Assembly: GCA_002964805.2 (NCBI GenBank)
Contig: PUDQ02000017.1
Coordinates: 1-64,000 of the forward strand
Source of the DNA: Trametes villosa
Taxonomy: Eukaryota > Basidiomycota > Agaricomycetes > Polyporales > Polyporaceae
Direction: 5' to 3'
Length of the DNA: 64,000 nt
This document shows, piece after piece, positions 1-10,370 of this stretch. The notes beneath the pieces are model-generated. The model worked only from the letters and a program-made list of their open reading frames with translations. It did not search any database and had not been told where the DNA came from. Made by a program: the position numbers and the translations under genes. Position 1 is the first letter of the stretch. Each line of letters begins with the position of its first letter.

Positions 1-1
1 G

Positions 2-2374
2 TACTCCCTCATGGGTATCTTCAACGTCTTCATGCCTACCGTCTATGGCGAGGGTGCCCGTGCGTTCACACGACTCCAGGAGGAGATCCTCAAGCAGCTA
101 CCCGATCAGAGCATCTTCGCGTGGGGCCCTCTTATACAGGTTGACCACGATACCACCATGCAAGACGCGAACCGGCGCCCGCTCTCCGCTGAGAGTTACC
201 GATCGCGCCTCGCCTTCGAACGCCACCGTGGCCTGCAAGGACTGCTCGCGCGCTCTCCTGAAGATTTCGCGCACTCAGGCAACATCCGTCCCCTACCCTT
301 CAGGAAGCTCTCTGAGGCTCTGGGTGTGCAAGTGCCGGTTCCAGTCTATCATCCCACTAGTGGTGGCTTGCGCATGCAAATGCCTGTCATACTACCGGAC
401 GAGTCGAGGCCATCTCCAGTCATCCCCGGAACTTCCTTGACGGTGTCTTCCGCCGTCCTTGCTTGCGAAGACGAGCACGGGAATATCGTGGTCCTCTACC
501 TACGTCGAGAGTCGGAGAGCACAGACGCGTACTCCGTCGGCCTTCCTACCGACGGCCAATATCTACGTGCCGCTCTATGGAGCCAGCAGGCGCGTCAGCC
601 GCAGGAGGTACAGGTCATCGACTTTTATGTTATGCACCGCCATCCGTCGAACTCCCCACTGCCCTACTTCCCTTTAAACCAGTCTTCCGTCGCAGACAGC
701 CTCCAAGGGTCCGGAACTTTATCCGTCTTCTTCTACTTCCCCGTATGGGTCTTGGCCCGCCTCCAGCTCAACGGCTTCTCCCCAGCTATCAGCACAGGTG
801 CGCGGTGGGGCATCCAGCCACTCCCCGTCGAGGAAGGTGTCTCGGCGGAGGTGCGATGTGATGCGGCAACACAACGTACCGAAACCCCCAACATGGTGGC
901 GTCACAGCTGTTCTGGTATGCAGGCTCAATCGGGACTTCGGGCACGGTGATCGGCAGTGCGACAATGCGAGTCTCCTTCTGGATCGGATGCAGCTGCGCG
1001 CACAGAGGTCCTGTCGAGGACATATGGGTCGACATCGAGCTGGACGCGGACGGCGCGATGGGAACGCCCTCGCGGCGGCCCCCAAGTCAGTACGAGGCGC
1101 TGACAACGGGGGGTACATGCCACCGGGCCCACTTGTCGCGCGACGTCTCGGAGCTGCACTTCAAAAGAGGCGACTTCGACTTCCAGTGCCGCATTGTGCC
1201 CTGGTGCGGGTACCCCGTACGGCCGGACGGGATCGCCAGCTGCGAGTACCTCATGGACGTGAGCCTCCGCGAGCCACAAGCTATGCCACGCGGACCCCCC
1301 ATCATCCCGTCTTTCGTCTACACCCCACCATCCATGCCGATGTCTCGACAGTATCCTCCTGGATTCCAGCCATATTCAGCAGCGATAGGCTACACGCCGG
1401 CGATGGCCCCTCCTTCTCTGGCTTCTATGGCTGCGCAGTTCCCCGGGCCGCCACCCATGTCCACTCCTTACGTGCGACCGGTTGGCGTAGGGCCACAGTC
1501 GCCCCCAGTACCTCCCGCTCCGTCAGCCCGCCGTCATGGCGCGCCGTCGGCTCCTCTCTCCGTCCACTTTGCGGACACGCCGCCTGCCAGCTCAAGTGAA
1601 GAACAGAGTGGGCTTGCGGCGGGAGGACCCTCGACTGCATCTACGCCCGCACCCGCTGTGAACGACTCCGCTGCGGCAACGCTGCCTCCCTCCACTTTGT
1701 TCTATGATCCAGGCGTGCCTCACTATCTGGTACCGGTCACCGGTGATGGCTGGCCGCAGGTTACCCCTCCCACCATTCCTTCTTACTACCCACCCGTGGC
1801 ACCACCGCCGAGCATGGTCTCTCCCGGCACGCTGCACATGCCACTCCCCCGCCGCCCGCTTCACGTTCGCAGCACGCCGCGGGCTTCCAGTCCGGTCATC
1901 CCCCCTCCACCGCCGATGCCCTCAGAACCGCCTGGTCAGGACGGAAACTCCAGCGATTCCTCCTCCTCTACCTCCTCTACCTCGTTCTCCGCGAGGCGTG
2001 CCCGCGCCTCACGCAGGTACGATGACCCTGAGGCGCGCGGCCGTCCCATCTACAGGGACCGGCCATCGGTGTCCCCGTTCCAACCGCCGTGTGAGCCCGT
2101 CGTCGTCATCCCCCCTCCAGAGCCCATTCTCTCGTCGGATTCTTTTCCTCTACTGGGGTCTCCTCGGCCAAACGGGCCCAGCCCACTGCGCCCCACACCC
2201 ATCCCCTTACCGGAAGATAAACGCTCTTCCCCATCTCATACCCCCGTTCCGCTGCCTCAACCCGATCTTCCGGCCCCGCTCACGCCTCCGGCTCATCCCA
2301 GCCCACTTCCGGAGGAGGAGCCGACTGGCCAAGGCATACTAGGATATTTCGCGTCGTGGTGGAATACGGGTTGA
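2..2374 (+). CDS. HET-domain (heterokaryon incompatibility-like) protein, 5' end outside window
   Basis: The frame is open from the first bases of the window (Y-S-L before the first Met at 11), so the gene begins upstream and only the C-terminal part is present. The opening block (MGIFNVFMPTVYGEG, then AFTRLQEEI and DQSIFAWGP) is the conserved end of the basidiomycete HET domain, a family tied to non-self recognition and cell death. It is followed by the usual LLARSPEDFAHSGNI block and a folded region up to about residue 430. The last 350 residues are a Pro/Ser-rich, probably disordered tail ending in a short aromatic stretch (GILGYFASWWNTG). No intron is needed in the visible part. It converges on the kinase gene, with 182 bp between the stops. 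The family call is firm; the role in incompatibility is inferred. Confidence 0.8.
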   Translation, partial: YSLMGIFNVFMPTVYGEGARAFTRLQEEILKQLPDQSIFAWGPLIQVDHDTTMQDANRRPLSAESYRSRLAFERHRGLQGLLARSPEDFAHSGNIRPLPFRKLSEALGVQVPVPVYHPTSGGLRMQMPVILPDESRPSPVIPGTSLTVSSAVLACEDEHGNIVVLYLRRESESTDAYSVGLPTDGQYLRAALWSQQARQPQEVQVIDFYVMHRHPSNSPLPYFPLNQSSVADSLQGSGTLSVFFYFPVWVLARLQLNGFSPAISTGARWGIQPLPVEEGVSAEVRCDAATQRTETPNMVASQLFWYAGSIGTSGTVIGSATMRVSFWIGCSCAHRGPVEDIWVDIELDADGAMGTPSRRPPSQYEALTTGGTCHRAHLSRDVSELHFKRGDFDFQCRIVPWCGYPVRPDGIASCEYLMDVSLREPQAMPRGPPIIPSFVYTPPSMPMSRQYPPGFQPYSAAIGYTPAMAPPSLASMAAQFPGPPPMSTPYVRPVGVGPQSPPVPPAPSARRHGAPSAPLSVHFADTPPASSSEEQSGLAAGGPSTASTPAPAVNDSAAATLPPSTLFYDPGVPHYLVPVTGDGWPQVTPPTIPSYYPPVAPPPSMVSPGTLHMPLPRRPLHVRSTPRASSPVIPPPPPMPSEPPGQDGNSSDSSSSTSSTSFSARRARASRRYDDPEARGRPIYRDRPSVSPFQPPCEPVVVIPPPEPILSSDSFPLLGSPRPNGPSPLRPTPIPLPEDKRSSPSHTPVPLPQPDLPAPLTPPAHPSPLPEEEPTGQGILGYFASWWNTG

Positions 2375-2556
2375 GCGATCTGTCATGGATCTAGCTAGTA
2401 ACGGTGAGTCTTGATCGGGTTGTATGGTATGTCGGGATTCTGCATCACGACGTCGATAACTTACACGCCATGTACATAGGTAGTGTTTTGGCTTCTAATC
2501 GAAACAAAAAGTATGGTAAAAACAACAGCGTGTCGACGCCGTACGTATATAGTCGC

Positions 2557-5235
2557 TCACCCGCCGCCTCGCAATATGCTCGACACCTCGTCCAGGCGCC
2601 CCTCGACGATAGCGAGGTCCCCCATCAGCCGCCTATGCCGCCTCTCCAGCTGCTCCATGTACTCGTACGAATAGTCCGCCTGCCCGCCCGCGGCGAACGA
2701 GCTCTTGTCCTCATACGTCGTGGTGCGCGCGAACTCCGAGCCCGTTACGGACGGGGAGACCGACCGCTTCCCCTCGCGCGAGCTTTGGCCTGTACGCAGG
2801 AAGTACGAGCCCGTCGGAGTCTGGCTCCGTCGCGAGAGCATCGACATCGCCGAGCCCGGGCGCGGGGTGGGGCTCGGGCTGGGCGGCGCATCCGAGTCGA
2901 GGTCCGACGAGAAGCTCAAGTCGCCCACAGTGATCTCTTGCTTGCGTCAACCCCGCCGTGCCCCCGCCCGCGCTCCCACCAGCGGCCGGGCCCGACGCCC
3001 TCGACGACACGGACAGGAGCGACGCGCCGAGGATGCTGTCCCCATGCGACTGAGAGCCGGACTGCGAGGGCGCGTCGACGCGGAACGACACGCCGCCGTC
3101 GCCGACGACGGCGACGGAGCGGTCGAAGCGGAGCTCCTTGAGCGACGAGCGCGTGAGCGAGAGCAGCACGCGCGGCTTGCGCCCGCTCTCGAGCACCTTC
3201 TTGCGCGCGCTCATCCCGACGCAGTCGACGAGCTGCTTCATCGCCTCGCGGTCCGACACCGCGCGCCGCTGCGCCGTGCGCCGCACCGTGCTCGCGCGCG
3301 GCAGCGTCTGAAACGGCGTGAGCGCGCTCGGCCGCACAGGCGTCGCGAACGGGTAGCGCGCGGCGGCGACGGGCGTGCTGTGGATGTTGTTGGACGGGGT
3401 CTGGCCGAATGGTGTGGGCGGGACGAAGAGGTGTTGGAGGGGGCGAGGGGTGCTGCGGTCTGCTTTCCCCTGTGAGCTCGAGGGCTTCTTGTCGAATGCG
3501 TCCTTGGGCGGCCCCCATGAGAAGCCGATGAAAGCGGCGATGGGCTGTTCGCGGAGGATCGAACGGCTGGAGCCTTGCGAAGGCGTCGCCTGCACTACGG
3601 AAGCACCCCCCGGCGCGGACATGGGGGAAGACTGGAAGAGCGCGGAGAATGCGAACCCGCGGGAGTGCGACTCCTCTGGAGAGTCTGTGACCGCGGGTGC
3701 AGTGGGCACCACTGGTGCGCTATAAGCGAACTCAGGGACGTGTAGATCCGCAGGTTTCTCCTCTGATTGGGATGTCTATCAGTCAAAGTCGTACAACGGG
3801 ATGACACGCGTACTCATATGCAGATCATCGAAATCAACGGCGAAGAAGAAAGGGTGTTCCTTGATGTCCTTGACATCGCTGCGGCCTAGGCGCAACTCTG
3901 CAGATGTCAACAAGCTGCATGAACCGAGTCAGAATCATTGCCAGGCGGCCAGAAGTCAACATACCGGCGCAACAAGTCCTGCATATTCGCCGTAACGGGG
4001 GCAGCGGGATCGAACTTCAGGTACCTCTACAGAAATGTCAGTGTTAACCGGCAGCGAAACTCAATGATTGGGGCTTACATGGTGCTCCATAATCCTGGCG
4101 TACGTATGTCTAATCTCTCGAGAGAAGAATGGTGCGATGCCGTACACCATCTCGTAGAGCATCGCGCCTACGCTCCACCAGTCGGTTTCGCGGCCGTACC
4201 CCGACGGCTTGTGTTCCCTTGCCCAGCGCTCGTCGTCCTCCATCTCTAGCGCAACGAGAGCCTCTTCGTGCGCCTGAAGGATCTCAGGCGAGATGTAGTC
4301 ACACGTCCCACAGGGCACCAGACAGTGTTCCAAGGGTATTCGCTGGCTCCCGTCCGGCTCAAAAGGCAGCAGAGGGGCCGCAGAGCCAAAGTCGATCAGG
4401 CGAAGGTGGGCGTCAGCTGTCAGCACAAAGTTGTGTGGCTTGATGTCGCTGGAAGCATCGGTTGTTAGGACGGTTCGTTAAGCGCGAAGAGATTCGAACC
4501 GGTGCGCGAAGCCCTGGGAGTGGCACCAATGCACCGCGTTGACGATTTGCGGCGCCCACCACTGTAGGTCACACTCGAGTATTTTGCCATCGTGTGGACT
4601 GGACTCGAGGACGTCCCAGAGGGTGCCTCCCTCTACATAGTCCATCACGAGGTTGAGATGCGTGGGTGTCTGAAAGGCGCATAGCAGGTGTGGAGCCCAG
4701 GGAGACTCCGACTTCCGTGCTTGCAACAGAACGTCGCGCTCTGTTTGGGGAGAACATTGCTGAAGAAGACGAAAGGGAAACAGTAAGCATACCGACTCCG
4801 ACAAACGTGGTCACTGAACTCTCACATCCCGCGTCTTCAGAGCAAAGCGTTTCTCGGTCGACTTGCGGACATAAAGGCAGCCGTCCAATTTGCAGGTTAC
4901 AACGTCTATCTGTACTCACGTATGGTGCCAAATACACAAGTTTCACAGGAGAAAGATACGCACCACCCCAAACTGGCCATACTCAAGTGTTCCCACAAGA
5001 TCTAAGTCCTTCTCGGTGAACCGCAATGAGTCGATCTGCGTGGTTTTGGCTGAGCAGAACGACGTTAGCAGCACTCCATAACATGGCGTTGATCTTGATA
5101 TTACATACCTGTCTTTCCAATCACAGTCTGCCCGTGCATAAGCTGATCGAGTACCACAGCTTCAGCATCCTCTCCGCTGTCCGCGCCGATCAGAGAGCTT
5201 AAACGAGTCTTCCTTTTCCGCCACGACTGAGACAT
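2557..5235 (-). CDS. AGC-type serine/threonine protein kinase, DMPK/NDR-like, with long C-terminal extension
   Basis: A nine-exon model, complement(join(2557..2936,2980..3762,3814..3914,3965..4026,4079..4448,4500..4759,4826..4909,4964..5049,5109..5235)), gives a continuous 750-residue protein. The kinase motifs run in order: Gly loop GTLEYGQFGV, VAIK-type lysine in RFALK, catalytic loop AHRDIKPHNF (split by an intron after the His-Arg pair), DFG in LIDFGSA, and APE-type CGTCDYISPEIL followed by DWWSVGAMLYEMVYG. The DWWS and YISPEIL spellings are typical of AGC kinases of the DMPK/NDR branch. An EHPFFF segment follows, then IGFSWGPP and a Ser/Pro-rich tail of about 330 residues with a conserved-looking patch (MKQLVDCVGMSARKK) and a short C-terminal helix. 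All catalytic residues are present, so it should be active. The exact subfamily is uncertain. The start is the first ATG in frame with the Gly loop. Confidence 0.85.
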
Positions 5236-5718
5236 CCAATGTCATGGGTAGTTCGAGATCAGGTTTGAATAGCAGCAGGTAATAAAGATAGCAAAAGCCA
5301 GAAGATATACAAGAGGCAAGGCCGTCGACAACGTCGCGGTGAAACAGAGAGATGCGCGCGACTTTGGCGCCCGCTATCTACGCGACTAACCGCGACGGTC
5401 ACGTGGCGGCGTGGCGGCGTTTGCCGCGGCATCCCAGCAATAAGTCTGTAGCGCCGGCGAACGGCATCACCCGCTACCGGGCCAGGATACGCAGCAGAGG
5501 GAAGCAGGATGTATTATGGCGCATGGTGTTACACGAGTAAGTAGACAGGGAATGAATATGAGTGTGCAACGCCTCGCCCCTGGTGCTCCACAGTCCTATA
5601 GGCGCGCGGAATGTGTCTGCAGCGTGTGGATCGGGCGAAGAAGGGAATAGCAGTCGATGTGTAGGAAAAGTCGGTTAGTACAGAGCTTGCTCTTCTAACC
5701 TTTGCGATACGTAGAGCG
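5236..5718. other. Intergenic, no gene seen
   Basis: This 483 bp lies between the kinase start and the stop of the next - strand gene. It should hold the kinase promoter and the 3' UTR of the furin-like gene. I see no coding or RNA feature. Confidence 0.5.
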
Positions 5719-8173
5719 TTATAGATAAACACGACCGGTTTCTAGCCGGATGTCCCCGTGCTCCTTGGGCATCATCCACCGCTGGCCCTTCTTGTGCCCG
5801 AAGAGCTTCTCGCCGAACCGGACGAGGCGGTAGCGCCAGGTGTGTGGGTTATTTAGCTTCTTTGCGGCGGCAAAGTTGGCAGTGGCCGCGGCGCGGCGCT
5901 TGCGCATGCGACGGCGCCAGCACATCAGGAAGCAGACGAAGATGAACGCGCACCCGAGCGCCATGAGCAGAATCTCCCACCACTGGAGGGTACGCCTGAC
6001 GACGGTGGTGTTGGATGACGGGGCGGTCGAGATGGGCGTGTCAATGCCAGTGATGGTAGGGAGCGGGGACGCGGAGTTCGTGCTCGACGGAGGCGGGACC
6101 ACTACGAGATCAGAGAGGCAGAGCCCGAGCCCGGGGATGACGCTCGAGCCACCACTGCAGCTAGCCGAAACGCAGGTGCCGCCGCGGAGAACTTGACTGG
6201 AGCTCGAACACGCCAGACAGCTGCTCGGGCCCGCACCGGAGCAACTTGAGCAGCTAGCGTCGCAGGACTGGCACGAGGACGAGGTCTTGTCGAAGAACTG
6301 GTTCTTGCTGCATGTCGGCAAGCAGCGGCCGTTCGTGAGCACCGGGCGGTCGGCGGGGCAGCTGGAACATTGGTTGAAGGAGCTCCCGGAGCAGGTCGCG
6401 CAGTCGGGGTGGCAAGTGACGCACTGCCCCGAGGAGCTGAACGTGTTCGAGGGGCAAGAGGCGACACACTTCCCGTTCGCAGCGAGCTGGTTGTTGGCAC
6501 AGGATAGACAGAACGTCGCCGAGCCGGCACAGGTCCCGCACGATGAATCGCAAGCTAGTATGTACCAGATCAGTACAGCACATGGACGATGTTTGCAGAG
6601 CTTGACTTACCAGTGCAGGTGACGTTATCCTTGGGATCGAGGAACGTGCCAGTTGGGCAGCTGTCGACGCACTTGCCCTTCGACAGAACAGATCCAGGCA
6701 GGCATCCGGTGCACTGGACCTGATCGATAGTTGACGCCACGTTGAAGCTCGGGTACTTGCAGCTCGTGCATTTGTTTGGGCAAGCTAGCATAGACAGAAC
6801 ATCAGTTCACATTCGGTGATCGATAACTAACGAACTCACTGTAGCACTCGTGCTTGTTGTTGTCCGCAACCAAGGCCGAGCCATCGCAAACACCATTGCC
6901 ATCGGTACCGACGCAGTTGCCGTTGAAAGAATACTTCCCAGCACCGCAGATGATGCAATCGTTCGACGAAGGGCCGGAGCACGTCTGGCAGAGAGGAGAG
7001 CAAGGCTGGCAGGACGTGCCGCTGCTGAAGCTGCCGTCGGGGCAAACGGTTCCCGTCGAGGTCGTCGCCTGGCCGGCAATGCACTTCGTGCGATCGTTTG
7101 CGTTCTGGGTGAACCCTGACTTGCAAGATATGCAATCGCCGCTGCCGTCCGCGCACTGCGTACAGCCAAGCCCGCAAACTACACACCATAGTCAGTTACG
7201 CGTCGACATGAGATTGAAGCAAGACGTACTCTCGCAGTTGCCGTCGGGGTTGAGGAAGAACCCAGCGTCGCACTTGGCGCACGCCGTGCCGTTAGTTCCC
7301 GTGGTCCACCCAGGGTTGCAAGTGCACGAGCCATCAGAGCCGCAGACACCGTTCAGACAGTTGCACGTCGACGGCGCGTTCTTGATGATAGGCTCGAGGC
7401 ACCGTCCACTACCAGTCATCCCGTCGTCGCAGGTGGCGCAGTCCGCAGGGCACGCCTGGCAAGACGGGCCGAAGAACCCAGGCGCACAGGTCTCGCAGGA
7501 CGTGCCGTTGAACCCGGGCGGGCAAGTGCACGTCCCGGACGCGGAACACACACCGGCGCCAGCGCAGGGAGGGGAGCAGGCGGAGGACTGGATGTCGAGG
7601 AGCTGGGAGAGACCGGACGCGCCTGACGGCAGCTGTGAAGCGTCGGGCACGCTGTCCCAGAAGATCACGCGATCACTGGAGGAGCCGGAGACCGCCACCC
7701 ATACGTTGGACGCGATCGCAAGGGAGCCGGGGGTGATCTTGGTGGTGCTATTTGACGGCGTGCTGGGGAGCTGGGCGAAGGAGGCTTGTCCGGAGTAGTT
7801 CGCTTGGGGGTAGACGGCTACTCCCGGCTGGAGAGCAAGGTTGAGGGGGAGAGAGGCGTTCGCGGTGAACCCTGGCGAGCCGGATACTGACGCGCTCGTA
7901 GACGTAAGGAGGTCGTGAAGAAGAGCAGGATTTGTCGTGGAGGTATATTCCCCCGGAAGCAGGAGCAGGCTGGTTGCGGCGCCAGACGCGGACAGAGTCG
8001 CGCCAACTGCAAAAGGTGAGCTCGTGTCCCTCAATCGATGATATAGTGCACGCACTCGTTGTGTTAGTGTACCCTTCGAGGCATTGACCCGCAACGCAGA
8101 CTACAGTTGGTGAAGATTGTGCGGCGAACGCAGCGCCGAGAAAGAGCGAAGTCGTGAGGATGCCCGACAGCAT
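5719..8173 (-). CDS. Secreted/type I membrane protein with EGF-like and furin-like cysteine-rich repeats
   Basis: A five-exon model, complement(join(5719..6554,6611..6784,6840..7178,7230..8006,8056..8173)), gives 747 residues. The order is a signal peptide (MLSGILTTSLFLGAAFA), an N-terminal beta-rich domain of about 170 residues, an EGF-like/laminin-type block (CSPPCAGAGVCSASGTCTC), then a long run of CxxC-spaced furin/growth-factor-receptor repeats. After these come a Ser/Pro/Thr-rich stalk, one transmembrane segment (WWEILLMALGCAFIFVCFL), a basic stop-transfer CWRRRMRKRR and a short cytoplasmic tail. The topology is therefore extracellular cysteine-rich and single-pass. Such proteins occur widely in Agaricomycetes without known ligand or function. 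A wall-sensing or adhesion role is only a guess. The ATG at 8173 is chosen because it gives the signal peptide. Confidence 0.85.
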
Positions 8174-8861
8174 GTCGAGACGTCTAGTGGATGGAGGTGA
8201 GAGAACGAGGAGCAGCGTCGGCGCGCCCTGCCTGAAATGCCCTTCGGCTCTCGCCTAATCGCCATGGTTTCTTTGTTGTCGGCTGGAATTGTCGAGGAGG
8301 CGGGTGTCCTTGTCTATTGTCTTGCCTATTGTTCTGAGTTTAGCTATAGGCGCCCATATGGGCCGGCTACCGTTAGGCGCCTACAAACATTTGTACATCG
8401 CTCGTTAAGCGCCCATAAGTAGTACAAGTGCGCACCGAAATACGCACCGCAGTACTGCGACGGCCGGAAAAGCTTTCCTCGTCGATGTCAACGTGCTAAA
8501 CGTACACGCTGAGGGAATGTGAGTCAAAATAGCAACATCCCTTACAGCACTCCATATTCACAGCTCAATCAGCTGTACTGCGCGCGTCGACATACCAATC
8601 GGGATTGTCTCATTCACCCTATCCTGCATTCATGTCGCCCCTCCCCCTCAACACCACGGCGCGTACATTTGTAGTACAATATTACACTTTACAACAGCTT
8701 CAGTTACGCGATAAAAAGCGGAGGGCCGAAGAACACATCAAGTGAGGTACATAGTCGATACCGGATCGTCGAGGAAAGGGTATGAGCCGTGAAGGGGAAT
8801 GGTATCGTGGTCTCATGAGAAGCGCAGGGAAAGCCAAGCCGACCTAACCGTCATACATATG
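8174..8861. other. Intergenic, no gene seen
   Basis: This 688 bp spans the promoter side of the furin-like gene and the 3' side of the DUF6699 gene. Around 8340-8420 there are short repeated GCGCC-type words (ggcgcccat, taggcgcctac, aagcgcccat) resembling words near 28750, possibly debris of a small repeat. No coding feature is seen. Confidence 0.4.
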
Positions 8862-10370
8862 CTAGGATGCAGTCGACGAGGTGTCGTCCGGGGGAGCACG
8901 GCTAGGCGGCCGCGTCGGTGCTCGGGTCGACGCCGTGCGCGAGGTCGCTCGCGACCGCGAGCGCCGCCGGTACCGATCCTCGTCCTGCCGCTCCCTCTCC
9001 TGCTCCTCGCGGATCTCCGCCTCGGTCTGCGGATAGCGCTTGACGCACAGGAGCACGAACGTGCACGGGAGCGAGCTCCGGCAGAGCTCGCGTACGAGCG
9101 GCTCGTCGTCGATCGCCCCGCCGAACATCGTGTCCTGCCCGAGCCAGTCGCAGCGGAGCAGCGTCTGCTGGAGCCGCCCGCCGGGGACGCCGTGCGCGGT
9201 CGAGCGGTTGTGGTAGAACGATTCGGAGAGCAGGCGCTTCTGCTGGCGGGACGCGCCGTCGAACTGCGTCTGCGAGAGGCGCGTGTACATGGCGGTGTGG
9301 ACCGCCTCGATGACGTCGCCGCAGGTCACCCCGACTTCGGGTTGAGTGGCCGGGATGTCGATCGCCCAGGGGAAGGAGCGCGAGATGAGGCGGATGGCGG
9401 TTACGCGGGGCCAGGTCGCAGGGGCGTAGCGGCCGCTGTGCCATGAGCGGCCTGGGCGGTCGTTGGAGCGCTGGCAGTTGCCTGTGGGGAAGAGCATGTT
9501 CCACTTCAGGTAGTCGTGTTCGGACGCCTCGCTGGGCGGCTGGATGAGGGGGTTGAGCTCAACCTTGCACTTCATCCGGTGCACGAGAACCGGCTTCAGG
9601 ACAGGCCCGTCTACAGATATCGGTGAGCATCGACAAGCATGGCACAGAGTAAGTGACATACAGTCCTCGCCCTCCAGAAACTTGTCCAGCTGATCCCAAG
9701 GACCCTTCTCCTTGGGTAACGAGAAGGATTGCCTTGAGGTCGACTGCTGCATCGGCGGGGCGCCGGGCATGGGGGCACCGCCGGGAACAGGGCCGGGGGT
9801 GTAAGCATAACCGCCCATGCCCATGCCCATCCCACCCATACCCATCCCAGGAGGCATCATCCCGGGCATGGCGGGCATGGGCCCCATCCCGCCTGGCATC
9901 ACGGCCGGGATGTACGGAGTGCCCATCGGGTAGGGCGGCGCCATCTGGTAGCCGTAGCCTGGCAGCGGCTGCTGGAAGGTGCTGTAGCCTGTTTGCGACC
10001 CGGCGGGCGGGTATGACATCGATGGGTGCATCCCGGGGCGGGTGTACGGGGTGGCCGCTGGACCACCGCCGAGGCCTTGAGGGAATCCCGTGTAGTCCGC
10101 CGAGAGACCTTGCCCGACCAATGGGGTGTGGCCCCCAGCGGAAGGGAGTTGGATGGGAGGGACCAAGTAGGAGCCGGGCGCGCCTGCAAGGTTCCCAGGC
10201 ATGTAGTACGGCGACTGCTGGGGGTACTGGTGGGCTTGCTGAGCCCAGGCAGGAGTGATCGGTGGGTTATTCGGGGAGTGTTGCGGGATGACTGGAGGGG
10301 GCGGGTTAAGAGGAGAGGCGGTCCCCCCGCCCGGGGAGGGGTATGGCGGGACTACGGGCGTGAAGTGCAT
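8862..10370 (-). CDS. DUF6699-like protein with Pro/Gly/Met-rich N-terminus
   Basis: Two exons, complement(join(8862..9610,9662..10370)), give 485 residues. The single 51-nt intron keeps frame, so an unspliced message would also be open. The first 230 residues are low complexity (runs of PGMG/MPGG, Tyr, Pro), then KEKGPWDQLDKFLEGEDY. The C-terminal half has the basidiomycete DUF6699 pattern: LNPLI, LKWNMLFP, PATWPRVTAIRLI, PWAIDI, GVTCGDVIEAVH and LLRCDWLGQDTMFGG. It ends in an Arg/Glu- and Arg/Ser-rich tail. The domain has no assigned function. It is divergent from a second DUF6699-like gene at 11582. Confidence in the gene is high and in the family name moderate. Confidence 0.8.
   Translation of the reverse strand: MHFTPVVPPYPSPGGGTASPLNPPPPVIPQHSPNNPPITPAWAQQAHQYPQQSPYYMPGNLAGAPGSYLVPPIQLPSAGGHTPLVGQGLSADYTGFPQGLGGGPAATPYTRPGMHPSMSYPPAGSQTGYSTFQQPLPGYGYQMAPPYPMGTPYIPAVMPGGMGPMPAMPGMMPPGMGMGGMGMGMGGYAYTPGPVPGGAPMPGAPPMQQSTSRQSFSLPKEKGPWDQLDKFLEGEDCMSLTLCHACRCSPISVDGPVLKPVLVHRMKCKVELNPLIQPPSEASEHDYLKWNMLFPTGNCQRSNDRPGRSWHSGRYAPATWPRVTAIRLISRSFPWAIDIPATQPEVGVTCGDVIEAVHTAMYTRLSQTQFDGASRQQKRLLSESFYHNRSTAHGVPGGRLQQTLLRCDWLGQDTMFGGAIDDEPLVRELCRSSLPCTFVLLCVKRYPQTEAEIREEQERERQDEDRYRRRSRSRATSRTASTRAPTRPPSRAPPDDTSSTAS

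Noticed and set aside
4480..4515. GGTTCGAATC, a tRNA B-box-like word
   Set aside because: It lies in an intron of the kinase gene; no A box, acceptor stem or cloverleaf can be formed around it.
8340..8420. GCGCC-rich short repeats as a mobile element
   Set aside because: Too short and degenerate to define ends; noted only as possible repeat debris.
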